Below are positions 23,601 to 34,427 of a stretch of DNA of 64,000 bases, in pieces (positions within the stretch are counted from its first letter, which is position 1; every line of letters begins with the position of its first letter). The stretch is from Brachypterus glaber (taxonomy: Eukaryota > Arthropoda > Insecta > Coleoptera > Kateretidae), in assembly GCA_958510825.1 (NCBI GenBank), contig OY294045.1, forward strand, positions 11,087,916-11,151,915, read 5' to 3'. The notes under the pieces are model-generated. The model was not told where the DNA came from. It did not search any database and worked only from the letters and a program-made list of their open reading frames with translations. Made by a program: the position numbers and the translations under genes.

Positions 23601-26600
23601 AACGAAAAATTTTGATTTTTTTAATTTTGAGAAAAATTTAATTTTTTTAAAAATTTTTTTTTTAATTTTCTTTTTGCGAAAACCGAAAAATGTTTTTTTT
23701 TTCAGAACAAAAATTTTCAAAATAAACTTGTGAAAATGATAGTTTTTTATTTTTAACCCCTAATAACTTTTTTGTTGTTGGGGGGATTACTTTCAAAATT
23801 GGTAGAATTGATCATTATAATAAAAGTAATTTTTCCTGAAAAAGTTGCGTTAATCGGAATTTTCTTTCGGTTTTTTTCGATTTAAAAAAATAGGAATCTT
23901 TCCCTCGTAGAACTTGTTTTTTCCTGAAAATTTCAAGTCGATCGGATTATTTGTTCTTGAGTTATCGTGTTTACAAAAATCGTGACATCAGACGGACGGA
24001 CAGACGGCGGACAGAAGGATACATTAAAAAAAAAGTTGCTAATTTTTTTATGAAACAAATTTATATCCAAGAATTTTTTGTCAAGGACGATTTTTGAAAA
24101 TTTTGGATAATTCGAAACTACCGTATAATACTATTCTAGCGCAGGCGCTGTGAATAGTTTAATAGTCAAAAGGTGATTATTTTAGCCAAAACTCTTTGTA
24201 GTATTTTTTCCGATAATTTCAAACCTTTATTTAGAATTTTTATCACTTCATTTTTATTCAGTAAACTAACAAAAAATATGAACCTTTTGTGTTTTTAAAA
24301 AGTTTCCCTTGAAACACAGAGTGCTGGGCCAGTAATGGCCCTTTTCTGGCCGGTAACAGGCCGTTAAAGGCCAGTAAAGGGGCATTACAGGCCCAGCACC
24401 CCGTGTTTGTAGGGTAATTTTATTTTCCACCCTAATACGGTTTAAGATAGAATAATTCTGAATGCAGATTTAAAATCAGCGTAAAAAAATCTACAAACTT
24501 TTTTATTACAATTATTTATTAAAAAAAATACTGTTGGATTATTTTTTTATGTTTTTTTTTTTAATCATAAATCAAGTTCTGGTAGCAGATTTCATGGTGC
24601 TTTTTTTTTGGTTTTTTACTTTCCAGTCGAAACGTGCCAAGTGGATAAAATTGCTCCACAAAGAAAGATAATATTTTAATTCAATAAAACGCATTTGGGT
24701 TAACCCATTGAGGTAGAGTACCTCAATGGGTTAACCCAATAATAATAAAATTTTTACTTGTTTTCAACTAAAAAAATAACTATGAAAATGAATTTAATGG
24801 CAAAGAACACTCAAATGTGAACTAATATAAAAAAAACACAGGGCAGAGCAAAGCAAAAAAAAAATCCGCCATATTTAATTTTATGGCGATCTCCAGGTTC
24901 AGATTAACTATGATATCGCGAGAGGATCGTACGAATTTGGGGGTTTGTTCTACAACAGATCTTTTTATTGCGATCGTATGTCTAAATTAATCCCAAATCT
25001 AAAATATTTCTTTCATCTAACTTCCAGTTCTGCCCCTATAAAAAAGTCAACATTTCATTATTCTAGCATAATAATTTAGAAAGTTAAAAATATGAAATTT
25101 GGTTACAATATGGCTCTCATGGTTAGCTGTTTTTGTAAAAAAAATTTCAAATTTTTGTACACAGAGGGCGCTTTTCGACGCAAACAAATGGCGTAAGCAA
25201 CGTTTGTCAGAAAAACCAAATAAGCCTTTCGATAATATAAATATTCCTTTATTAATTTTTATATTTCCATTAACTACAATTTAAGTGGTCGCCATTTAGC
25301 CTATTTTAAAGTGGGGTCTGCAGCAAAGCACCGCGGCTTCAAACTGTGGTCATTAAAAAATTTATTTCAAAAGTTAAAAATTAGAAATTTGTTTACAATT
25401 TGACTAGCATGGTTAGCTATGTTTTTGTAAAAAAAAGTTTTCAAATATTTATACATAGGGGGCGCTGCAGCCAGTTTTCGGTAAAAAATGGCTTTTTTCG
25501 ACGCAACAGATGGCGTAAGCAACGCTTGTCAGAAAAACCAAATATGCCTTTCGATAATATAAACATTCCTTTATTAATTTGTATGTTTCCATTAATTACA
25601 ACGGCGCTTTGTTGCAGACCCCACTTAAAATAGGCTAAATTGCGAGCACTTAAAGTGTAGATAATAAAAACATAAAAATTAATAAAGGAATAGTTATATT
25701 ATCGAAAGGCATATTTGGCTTTTCTGACAAGCGTTGCTTACGCCATCTGTAGGCGTCGAAAAAAGGCCATTTTTTTACCGTTAACTATCGGCAGCGTCCT
25801 CTATGTACAACAATTTTAAACTTTTGCGACCAAATTTCAAATTTTAACTTTCCAAGTAAAATTATTATGCTAGAATAATGGAATGTTGACTTTTTTATAG
25901 GGGAAAATTTCTTTGGCCCCTAGGGATAGAACTGGAGGTCGGATCAATAAATACTCTGGATTTGTGATTAATTTGAACGTAGGAACGAAACTAAAAAAAA
26001 TCAAAAAGATCTGAGATCTGTTGTAGATCAAACGTACGATCCTCTCGCGATTTCATAGCTAAGTATAAAAAACTGGATATACATATCTTTGAAAATACTC
26101 TGTAGTAAATTATACATAAATAAATAAATAAATAGATGGTTTGGTTTGGACTTGAAAGCAAGCGGTTGTATAAAAATTTTATTTCCAAAAAGTTACTTAG
26201 CACTTTTATCCACTTAACTATTCAAACTAGACTTCAACCATTGAGGTAGAGAGGGGAGAGTGCCAAAGCAGTTGAAATTTCTTTTGCCGATTTTGCTTCT
26301 CGCATCTATCTCTCTCTAAAGGTAGAAAAACGGTCTTGCGCACTTCGAAATACACAAATATAGCCACTCGGTCAGACAGAATTCCTCCCCCCCTTTAATT
26401 CATTAAAAAACATGTGTACAAAATTTTAGGTTAGTTTAAAAACCAAAGTCGAAGTAACTGCGCAAAACAAACCTCCCTTGTCAGCATGGTTTGTAGACGC
26501 GCAGGCTGGGCGAATGGCACTCTCGCCTCTTTACCTCAATGACTTCAACTAATACGTTGATAATTGATTAGGAAAATTAAAGTTCTGGTACATTTACAAA

Positions 26601-29600
26601 AAAAAAATATTTTTGTATAAAAATACCACATCAAAAATCAAAAAATATTTCGACTTCTACAAAAAAAATTTTTCATATGAATCATCACAAAAATTAAATG
26701 TTCACCCCGCCAAAAACAAACTCAGCCCAGTAGAAATTTAAATTATCAATCTCTATTGGTTGACTTTAAGATTGTTGAGGCCGTGAAATTTCGTGGGTGA
26801 CAGTTTTAAACGTAGGTCAGTAAAATTAACACAAATTAGACTGGCTAATCATCCGAAAGAAAAAGACCATAACTACAGAAGTAGAAGAAGAGTATATCCA
26901 CCACACCTAGAGAAATCTTTCAACAGCTCCACTAAGGAAAATGCTCGACGGTTGGCTATCCTGATATGATACCTAACCTTAAAATGTCGTCTGTTTTTTG
27001 AATGATGTTTAGCTGTCGACAAGTTTTGAAACTAACATCTTTTGCCATAAAAAACTTTCATTCTGTTAATGTAAGTAAATTTATTAAAATAAGTTATATT
27101 TCTTATGTTAAAAGTATAAACCAATACAGTTTTCCTTTTTAGTTGACAAATTTGAAACCATATGAAAGAATAGAAATTCTCCGAAAAATGTCTTTGCCAA
27201 AATCTAGGAAAGACCCGGTAATCATGAAACTTGAGACACCAGAATATAAGTCGCTAATAACAGAAGAATTGCAATCTCTAGTCAATATATTCAATGAAAA
27301 TGGTTATGAAATAAGAATTGCTGGTGGAGCTGTCAGAGATTTACTTATGGGAAATATTCCTAAGGTTTGTATAAGGAACTGTTTTGGACTTTTTATCATG
27401 TTCGCTACCACTTTAAAAATATAAACTGCTTTTTTGATTGTTGCTTTTAAAAGAGGACATTTAATACAGCAAGGTGGTCGGCTCATACATGAGCCACTTG
27501 GTAGCAAACGTGTTATACATATCTGTAGTATTATCAGGCAAGCAGGCAACAGAGCCTATAAACTGCACAGTTTCATTAAAATGAGTACATATAAAAAAAA
27601 TTTACAATATAATATATTGTAGTAAGTTTACAATATATTAATATATTGTAGTGACTACTAAAAGCTTTGGGCCTAAGCACAGGCGCAGACTTTTTACTAG
27701 TGCCTTTTTTGTAATATCATTTTATAACTACAAAAAAAATTACCGGTAAAATTTACCGGAAATTTCTGAAAAAAGTCCCTGTAATGGGATATCTGTGGTC
27801 AAGGGTTAAGGAAAATTCTGACTGAAGTCGGAGTTTAAGTAAAATTTTGACTTAAGTCAGAGTATAAGTAACTTTGAGCGGAAATTTAAGTAGTCAGAGT
27901 TTAAGTAAATTTCTAAATTTTAGTTGGAATTTAATAATAATAAAACAGAAATATTCAGGCTCAAAAACATTTTTATAGGATTTGGATTTTGCCACCACAG
28001 CTACACCAACTCAAATGAAAGTTATGTTCACAACAAAAAACATCAGAATGATCAATATGAATGGAGAAAAACATGGAACAATTACACCTAGAATAAATGA
28101 TAAGGAAAATTTTGAAGTCACAACTTTGAGAATTGATGTTGTAACAGATGGAAGGCATGCAGAAGTGCAGTATACTACAGATTGGATGCTGGATTCTCTG
28201 AGAAGGGATCTGACCATAAATTCTATGTTTTTAGGTAATGTTAGGATATACTCGGAGATGTAGAAATCTAAATTGTTCTATGACTATTATGGAATAGCAT
28301 ATTCTTAAATAATTCTTGGGTTCTCTGGCTTTGGCACAATTGTTTTTAGCACACAAAAGAGAAACAAAGAATGTGGCGCAGATATCTGTACCTAATATTT
28401 GTGCCAGCTAAATTACCATGTAAATCACAAGTTTGGATATTTGATTTTATTTTAAAATTATTACCAGAAAAGATAATCTAACAGCAATTTTTATTTCAAA
28501 TTTTTGACTGAATGTACCGTAAAATGGGGTGTCTCGGAACAAAGAGGTGTATAGGAATGTTCCTGCATAAAATGTTTGCACATGTGTAAGAGCACCTAAA
28601 TCTAGAATTCTATAGTTTTATGAACAATATCTTATTTAGGGATATCTGTAGATTAAAATTATTCTAACTTACAACTCCAGCACTTTTTCAGTAATTCAAA
28701 TGTTTATCATGCTATGAAAATAGCGGTAGTAGTAGTAGTAGTAAATTTTTGGGTTGGCCAAAGCCGGACAACTAGGCCATTTCTGGCCCTTTTTGTCACC
28801 CCAGGTAATCCCAGCCATTTACTAATTTGAGTCCTCCTTGAACCTGCCCGTCCTTTCAATAAAGGTCAGGATATTGGCCCAGGGGAGATCTCTTAGTTCC
28901 TCTTGGTTGAGTCTTTGAGTTTCAAAGACTTGCAACCTGATCCTGTCGTATCTGACGCACTCGGCTAAGTAATGAGAGGATGTTTCATCCTCTCCGCACT
29001 CTGGGCATAGCGGAAGACCAAACGAAAATAGCGGTACTTTTTATAGTGCTAAAACAGTGCTCAAAAGTGGTCATATTGAAAAATTAAGTACATTTATGAT
29101 TAATATTTTATAGACATATTATATCAAGATAACTATTCAAAAGCTGAATTTTTTTTTGATACTATTCGAGGTCTGAAATAATTTTTTTTCTCTTGCCATG
29201 TAAATTTTGAGTTTATTAGGTGGGGTGAATGGGAATATAGGAATAAAAACTAGATACTTAAAGCTAAACTAGAGACTTGAAGCTTCAATATGCTTTTTTA
29301 TCATTGCTCTACAACCATTTATCGCCAAGTTACAGCCTTTTAAAAATCACCTAAAAATTTAGGATGTTTTTTATAGCCTAGTGTATATTCATTTATGTTC
29401 AATATATGACCCTGCACACAAAGAAACCCAGTTAGTGTGTCAAATTTATTTATTTTTTCGGATTCCTATGTAAAAAACTTTTTTACATAATAATCTGACA
29501 AAAAAAAATAAATACATAAAATGGCATAATCTGTTAAAAAAAATAAATACAATTTGACACAGTAACTGGGTATTGTTCTATTTTTTTCACCTGGTATTAA

Positions 29601-32600
29601 TTTTAATTTTATAAATGGGCTTTAATATTAATTAATTAATTCACCACATAAATCTTTTAAATAAAAATATTCATTTAAAAACTTTGATATTTCTTTTCTG
29701 AAAAGTAAAGAAGTTGTAGATATCAAAAGTTCAGTTTCGTTCCTATTCACCCCGTTTTACGGTATTGTAATAAAAATAAAATTTCAATATAAATTAGACT
29801 ATTTTGGCGATTAGTGGGGTTTATCCGGATTACCGGTTTTGTGGTCAGTTAATTTTTAATCCAGGATTTAATAATTGGGCCTTAGTGGTAAGTTATATTT
29901 TAAGCCGCGATTAAAACAGTGGCAAATAATGTAGGTAAAGATAGGAAATCTTCCTTAATCTTTCATAATTATAAAAAAAATCAGTATACGTAATCGTGTG
30001 CACTTTTTACGGATTATCTTGTGTATGCAAAAAATCAAGTTAATTTTTAAAGCTTAAAAAAAAAAAAAAAAAATTTTTTTTTGATTTTTTTTTTGCGAAA
30101 AACGAAAAGATTTTTAGTTTTTTTAAAAAGTTTAATTCCCCATAACTTGTTTGTTTTGGGGGGAATTACTTTTAAAATTGGTGGAATTGAAGTAGTTTTT
30201 TTCTCAAAAAGTTACGTTAATCGGAAATTTCTTTCTTTTTTCGATTTTTTTTTTAAGTTTAACCCCCCATGACTTTTTTTTGGTTTTGGGGGGATTACTT
30301 TCAAAATAGGGATCTTCCCCTCATAGAACTTGATTTTTCCTGAAAATTTGTCGATCGGATTTAGTCGTTTTTGAGTTATCGTGTTAAAAAAAAATCGTGA
30401 CATCGGACGGACGAACGGACGGACAAAAAAAACTTTCTTATTTTTTTCATTAAACTTTAAAGTTTAATTCCCCATAACTTGTTTGTTTTGGGGGGATTAC
30501 TTTTAAAATTGGTGGAATTGAAGTAGTTAGTATTTTGTTCTCAAAAAGTTACGTTAATCGGAAATTTCTTTCTTTATCGATTTTTTTGTTAAGTTAACCC
30601 CCCATAACTTTTTTTGGTTTTGGGGGGATTACTTTCAAAATAGGGATCTTCCCCTCATAGAACTTGATTTTTCCTGAAAATTTGTCGATCGGATTTAGTC
30701 GTTTTTGAGTTATCGTGTTAAAAAAAGTCGTGACATCGGACGGATAAAAAAAAGTTTCTTATTTTTTCATTAAACTAATTTATATCCAAGAATTTTTTAT
30801 CTGGGACGATTTTTGAAAATTTTGGAAAATTAAAAACTACTTTATAATACTATTCTAGCGCAGGCGCTATGAATAGTATAATAAACTTTGGAGCTGTAAA
30901 ATTTTAACAGGAATTTATGTTAAGGACAGAAATTTTTAATTTTAAACAAAATTATAAAAATATTAATTTATTATTCCATCAATCTATTTTCTATTCATCG
31001 TACAGAGTGATATTGGTAGACTGACAGTTTCGGGCTGCTGGCCCTCTTCAGTACCAAGAGTCAACTCTGCACGCTGATTAAGAAAACGCCATCTATTGCT
31101 AGATGTAGACAACTACTCATACCCCCAGACTAGGAGAGGTATGAGTAGTTGTCTACATCTAGCAATAGATGGCGCACAAGCCTACATCAATCTAATGGCT
31201 ATATTCCTTTTGCGAATAAAGTCTAAAACCGTTTTCTTAATCAGCGTGCAGAGTTGACTCTTAGGTCTGAAGAGGGTCAGCAGCTCGAAACTGTCAGTCT
31301 ACCAATATCACTCTGTATGATGATTAGAAAATAGATTGATGGAATAATAAAGGAATTTATGTTTTTTAGGTATAGATGGAACAGTGTATGATTATTTTTA
31401 CGGATACGACGATTTAAAAGAACACAAAGTAGCATTTGTTGGCGATGCCTGTACAAGAATCCAAGAAGACTATTTAAGAATTCTGAGATATTTTAGATTT
31501 TATGGTAGAATAGCAAAAGAACCCAACACTCATGATCCAGAGACGTTGAAAGCAATAAAAGAAAATGCCGCTGGTTTGGCAAAAATATCAGGGGAAAGAA
31601 TCTGGGTGGAAATGAAGAAAACTCTAGAAGGAAATTTTGCTGGAGAATTACTGATGGTTATTATAGACTGTGGCATAAGCAAATACATAGGATTACCAGA
31701 AAAATGTAATGTCAATGAAATGAAAAAAGTCTGGGAGCAAAGCAAACATTTAAACTTAAACGCAATTACATTATTATCAGCTCTTTTAGAAAATACAGAT
31801 GACGCTATTGCATTGAACACTAGATTAAAATTATCTGCTTTTGAGAGAGACTTGGCAATCTTCATAACACAGAATAGAGAACCCAAGCCACATGAAAAGC
31901 CGTTGATGCCCTACAAGCAAATGTTACTAAAAAGTAAATCAAAAATATCAGATACTAGAGAATGGATTATAGAAGTGTTAAAGTATAACAATTCTGAAAA
32001 TTTGGAGGAGTTTCAAAAATGGGAGGCACCGAAATTCCCGGTCAGTGGGAATGCATTGAAAGAAGCTGGGGTGGAGAGTGGAAGGTTTATGGGAACAGTT
32101 ATGACAGAACTGAAAAATTATTGGGCAGATAATGATTTTAAACCGGATACTGATGAAATAATTAAGCAGATACCACATGTTTTAACTGTATTGAATGAAA
32201 GGCGAAAAAATAAAAACTAAATTTTAAAATGTTTTTTTTTTCAAATCCCTGAGCACATCTCAGGGCAGTAAAGACCAGGTTATAAAATTAATTTTTACCA
32301 ATATTTAAAAAATTCAAAATAGTCGTACAAAAAAAAATTATAAAAAAATGTAATGAAAAATCCAACTGGATTGGTGGCAAAAAAAAAAATAAAAAAAATC
32401 CGAAATCCGACCTACAATAATCGCAAAAAAAGTTGTTTTTTCCGTACAGGTATTTTTTTAAATAAAATCATTTTGCATATATGAAAAGTCTTAAAACATG
32501 AAAAATGTTGATGCCAAAAAAAATAGTCTAGTTTATATAAAAAAATTGTCAAGAACTTTAATTGAAAAAAAAAATCAGTAATAGTTGTTAAAAAAAACAG

Positions 32601-34427
32601 TAATAGTTGTTACCCCTCCTTGACCCCAGACCGATTTTTAACAAAAATAATCCCAGCAAAACTCTAATTTTCCTATTCAACTTATGCAAAACTATGGAAG
32701 TGTAGAAGGGCCACTATAATTTAGAAATTTACTTAAACTTCGACTTAATATTTGGACTGAAGTCAGGATTTGACTTTAATTCTGATATTTGGTTTGTGCT
32801 TTTTTCATAAATTGTGACTTCGCAAATTTACGAAATTCGGCTAGATGGCTTTTAGTCATAGTAATAGTGTATTCTTTCAGTAGAATTCCAATTCCAAGTC
32901 AGAATTTAAATTTATGACTATAATTTGAAATTTTTGTAAAATTCTGACATGAATTTAAGCCATGTTCAAAATTGAATTCGGAATTTAAGTACAATTCTGA
33001 TTTAAAGTCGGAATTTCAGTAAAATTCTGACATAAATTCAAAATTTAAGTTAAATCCTGAAATGAACTCGAATTAATTAAATTTAAGTAAAATTCTGACT
33101 TAAAGTCGGAATTTAAGTAAAATTCTGACAAATTTGGAATGTAAGTTAAATTCCGACATGAACTCGAAATTTAAGTAAAATTCTGAATTGAATTCGGAAT
33201 TTACGTAAAAGTCTGACTTGAATTCGAAATTTACGTCAAATTCTGACTTGAATTCGAAATTTAAGTAAAATTCTGATCTGAATTGGGAATTTACGTAAAA
33301 TTCTGACTTGAATTCGGAATTTAAGTAAAATTCTGGCTTAAAGTAGGAATTTCAGTAAAATTCTGACATAAATTCGGAATGTAAGTTAATTTCTGACATG
33401 AACTCGCAATTTAAGTAAAATTCTGACATAAATTCGAAATGTAAGTTAAATTCTGACACAAACTCGAATTTAAGTAAAATTCTGACTTGAATTCGGATTT
33501 TAAGTAAAATTCTGACTTAAAGTTAGAATTTAAGTAAAATTCTGAGATGAACTCGAAATTTAAGTAAAATTCTTACATACATTCGGAATTTAAGTTAAAT
33601 TCTGACATAAACTCGGACTTTAAGTAAAATTCTGACAAATTCGGGATGTAAGCTATATTCTGACATGACCTCGGAATTTAAATAAAATTCTTACTTGAAT
33701 TCGGAGATTTAAGTAAAATTCTAACATGAACTCGGAATTTAGTAAAATTCTGACATAAATTTGGAGTGTAAGTTAAATTCTGACCAGAACTCGGAGTTTA
33801 AGTAAAATTCTGACTTGAATTCGGAGAATAAGTAAAATTCTGACTTAAAGTCGGAATTTAAGTAAAATTCTGAAAAATTCGGAATGTATGTAAAATTCCG
33901 ACATGAACTTCGGAATTTAAGAAAAAATCTGACTTGAATTCGTAATTTAATCAAAATTCTGACTTTAAGTCGGAATTTAAATAAATTTCTGACATGAACT
34001 CGCTAGGTCCAAATGGCCGCCCTTCTACACTTTTATACAAAACCACCTAATCAAAACTTACCATTTCTTCCCTCGTAAAACCACTGATAGCCCCCATCAA
34101 AACCATCTGGTGTTTCTGTAGGTGTAGGTTGAAGCAAATGCGGTTGTTCGATAAAATCCCTCGGGATTTCCTGTCTGCACATTGCACATTTCTTACTTTG
34201 GTTTGCAAACCCTTTGACACACAAAAAGCAAAAAATGTGACCGCAAGGTAACTGTGCTGGATGAACACAAGGCTGTAAACAAACTGCGCATTCCATGTTG
34301 TCGCCTGAAAAATAGGTCACGGGTCATGTTTAATAGCCCCTTTTCTGAAAAAACTCGAGAACTAAAATTTACCTTTATCTTTTGAATCCACTAATTTACG
34401 TTCACTGCTGATGTTTGCTTCCGCCAT
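17680..34427 (-). CDS. RNF146: RNF146 / Iduna, PAR-dependent RING-WWE E3 ubiquitin ligase
   Basis: Canonical exons on the minus strand: 34427-34373, 34304-34062, 19774-19583 and 17996-17680 (TAG); 268 residues. Phases agree at each junction. Exon 2 carries a C3HC4 RING (C24, C27, C39, H41, C44, C47, C58, C61) and the start of the WWE domain ([10 protein letters not shown]). Exon 3 completes the WWE ([37 protein letters not shown]) and exon 4 continues KG-IAGLR into a low-complexity tail. Human RNF146 binds iso-ADP-ribose and ubiquitylates PARylated substrates such as Axin and tankyrase. Human contacts Y107, Y144, Q153, R163 and K175 all have equivalents here. A diverged second WWE exon lies at 23111-22897, and TRNT1 is nested in intron 2 on the other strand. 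Confidence 0.9.
18085..18590. mobile_element. Mariner-type MITE (GGGTGTTTCAGG family), full copy
   Basis: The ends CTGGGTGTTTCAGGAAGGTG and CACCTTCCTGAAACACCCGG are inverted and flanked by TA. A second, truncated copy in inverse orientation starts at 50668. It abuts the mariner remnant that begins at 18599. Confidence 0.8.
18599..19508 (+). mobile_element. Mariner-like element with transposase remnant, split by a MITE
   Basis: The ends CAGGGTGGCC and GGCCACCCTG are inverted and flanked by TA. About 18835-19060 on the plus strand reads as a DDE remnant across frameshifts: [37 protein letters not shown], then [12 protein letters not shown]. After the inserted hAT MITE the frame resumes as [17 protein letters not shown], the usual C-terminal helix. 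Stops and frame changes make it inactive. Confidence 0.85.
19066..19318. mobile_element. hAT-type MITE, copy 2, nested in the mariner remnant
   Basis: It has the same termini as the copy at 14096. A perfect 8 bp duplication TTAAGAGC flanks it (19058-19065 and 19319-19326). Confidence 0.92.
19583..19774 (-). CDS. RNF146: RNF146 canonical WWE exon
   Basis: Bounded by AG at 19776-19775 and a GT donor at 19582-19581. It encodes 63 full codons containing [28 protein letters not shown] and [16 protein letters not shown]. It joins in phase to the exon at 17996, which starts IAGLRTEEQ. This is closer to the human WWE than the exon at 23111-22897. Confidence 0.88.
19835..20520. mobile_element. ACATCGGCACT repeat, longest copy; Helentron-like candidate
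   Basis: The left end is a small hairpin (ACATCGGCACT mirrored by AGTGCCGATGT). Inside is a GTCT-type microsatellite at about 19978-20005. The right end has AAACTAGATG and CATCTAGTTT in inverted positions around another GTGCCGATGT. A related copy without the microsatellite is at 47456-47901. Hairpin ends plus an internal GTCT array recall Helentron-associated nonautonomous elements; that class is a guess. It lies between the two RNF146 WWE exons. Confidence 0.55.
20755..21140. mobile_element. Partial copy of the foldback family at 41800-42485
   Basis: It shares CTTCTAGTTCGGGCTATAGC, TTCAATACTGAATAATATCC and the end GGTAGAAAGG with 41800-42485. It contains its own inverted pair around ATGGCGGACA / TGTCCGCCAT-like segments. 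Confidence 0.65.
22091..22630. mobile_element. Element with CCCAGACAGCACATAATAA-type ends, host of a nested MITE
   Basis: The left end CAGCACATAATAAGTTA is mirrored at the right by TAGTTATTATGTGCT. Its right half is a cluster of GGATATCC-like motifs (about 22490-22610). The hAT MITE copy 3 sits inside. Confidence 0.5.
22139..22386. mobile_element. hAT-type MITE, copy 3
   Basis: The ends CAACGAACTAAC and ATTAGTTCGTTG are inverted, flanked by ATATATTC and ATATATTT (8 bp, one mismatch). The interior is in inverse orientation relative to copies 1 and 2. Confidence 0.85.
22747..22752 (-). terminator. Candidate poly(A) signal for the short RNF146 isoform
   Basis: AATAAA on the minus strand about 145 nt after the stop of the alternative WWE exon and well before the canonical WWE exon. 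Confidence 0.45.
22897..23111 (-). CDS. RNF146: RNF146 alternative WWE exon with its own stop
   Basis: An AG acceptor precedes 23111 and the first two bases complete the same split glycine codon as the canonical WWE exon, so it can be spliced directly to the RING exon. It encodes [46 protein letters not shown] and KGVAGLR, then TAG at 22899-22897. The equivalents of human Y144, Q153 and R163 are kept; the Lys before the final Gly is displaced by one residue. There are no frameshifts or internal stops over 70 codons. A RING-WWE isoform of 170 residues without the C-terminal tail is predicted. It could be a relict, but an intact frame, phase-matched acceptor and downstream AATAAA argue for use. 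Confidence 0.78.
23500..24160. repeat. Repeat family with GACGGACGGAC segment and CTATTCTAGCGCAGGCGCT end
   Basis: Landmarks are a poly(T/A)-rich head, a GGGGGGATTACTTTCAAAAT segment, GTGACATCAGACGGACGGAC and a terminal TATTCTAGCGCAGGCGCT. The region 30060-30890 is a relative. No coding remnant is seen. Confidence 0.65.
24695..24739. repeat. Perfect 21 bp stem palindrome: minimal hAT-type remnant
   Basis: Sequence order: GGTTAACC, then 23 bp (CATTGAGGTA, GAG, TACCTCAATG), then GGTTAACC. The 23 bp equal the two outermost ends of the MITE at 26239-26541, and the flanks are an identical 8 bp repeat. It reads as an insertion whose whole interior has been lost. Confidence 0.75.
24920..26060. mobile_element. 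1.1 kb inverted-repeat element
   Basis: Left-arm landmarks (TCGCGAGAGGATCGTAC, AAAAAAGTCAACATTTCATT) are mirrored on the right (AATGGAATGTTGACTTTTTT, GTACGATCCTCTCGCGA). Inside, a segment of about 200 bp with CGCAANNNATGGCGTAAGC occurs three times, twice direct and once inverted. Confidence 0.75.
26239..26541. mobile_element. hAT-type MITE (CATTGAGGTAGAG family), 303 bp
   Basis: The ends CATTGAGGTAGAGAGGGGAG and the imperfect mirror ending TTTACCTCAATG. A perfect 8 bp duplication ACTTCAAC flanks it (26231-26238 and 26542-26549). Confidence 0.88.
27002..32220 (+). CDS. TRNT1: CCA tRNA nucleotidyltransferase 1, mitochondrial and nucleo-cytosolic
   Basis: Four exons: 27002-27070, 27143-27364, 27979-28234 and 31370-32220 (TAA); 465 residues, human 434. 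Splice sites are GT-AG and phases match. An in-frame TGA immediately precedes the ATG. The N-terminus ([20 protein letters not shown]) is basic and Asp/Glu-free, like a mitochondrial presequence. Met51 (MKLETPEY) aligns with a conserved start region and could serve a cytosolic form. Class II motifs: GGAVRD (84-89) and the metal-binding DLD (98-100), then RRDLTINS, then [16 protein letters not shown]. The enzyme adds CCA to tRNA 3' ends. The gene lies wholly within intron 2 of RNF146 on the opposite strand. Intron 3 (3.1 kb) is filled with repeats. Confidence 0.94.
28729..29023 (-). mobile_element. 5'-truncated non-LTR retrotransposon, 3' end
   Basis: Minus-strand reading gives [18 protein letters not shown] followed by [19 protein letters not shown] and [13 protein letters not shown], the C-terminus of a non-LTR ORF2. 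A short UTR and a TAC triplet tail follow. A perfect 13 bp duplication GAAAATAGCGGTA flanks it (28716-28728 and 29024-29036). The family is probably I/Jockey-like. Confidence 0.85.
30060..30890. repeat. GACGGACGGAC repeat with internal tandem duplication
   Basis: A unit of about 332 bp occurs twice in tandem (from about 30131 and about 30463), each with CCCCATAACTTGTTTGTTTT and GTGACATCGGACGGA. The right end TATTCTAGCGCAGGCGCT matches that of 23500-24160. Confidence 0.75.
30967..31352. mobile_element. Foldback MITE beside the TRNT1 exon 4 acceptor
   Basis: Arms starting TTTATTATTCCATCAATCTA and ending TAGATTGATGGAATAATAAA are inverted. Further inverted pairs run inward (GATATTGGTAGACTGACAGT; ACTACTCATACC). 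The right arm ends only about 17 nt before the exon at 31370. Confidence 0.8.
32388..32393 (+). terminator. Candidate TRNT1 poly(A) signal
   Basis: AATAAA about 170 nt after the stop, in A-rich sequence, so weakly supported. Confidence 0.3.
32720..34000. repeat. Minisatellite, roughly 30-33 bp unit, about 40 copies
   Basis: Imperfect copies of a unit built from GGAATTTAAGTAAAATTCTGA plus a variable TTGAATTC-like linker run for about 1.25 kb. Units vary from about 29 to 33 bp. It lies downstream of TRNT1 and within RNF146 intron 2, close to the RING exon. A short cluster of the same unit is at 27815-27915, in TRNT1 intron 2. Confidence 0.88.

Noticed and set aside
33739..33954. Repetitive minus-strand protein ([12 protein letters not shown] repeats)
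   Set aside because: It is a translation of the minisatellite; the unit length varies, so the frame is not maintained over the array.
32720..34000. CRISPR array
   Set aside because: Units are contiguous and degenerate with no unique spacers, in an insect-like genome.
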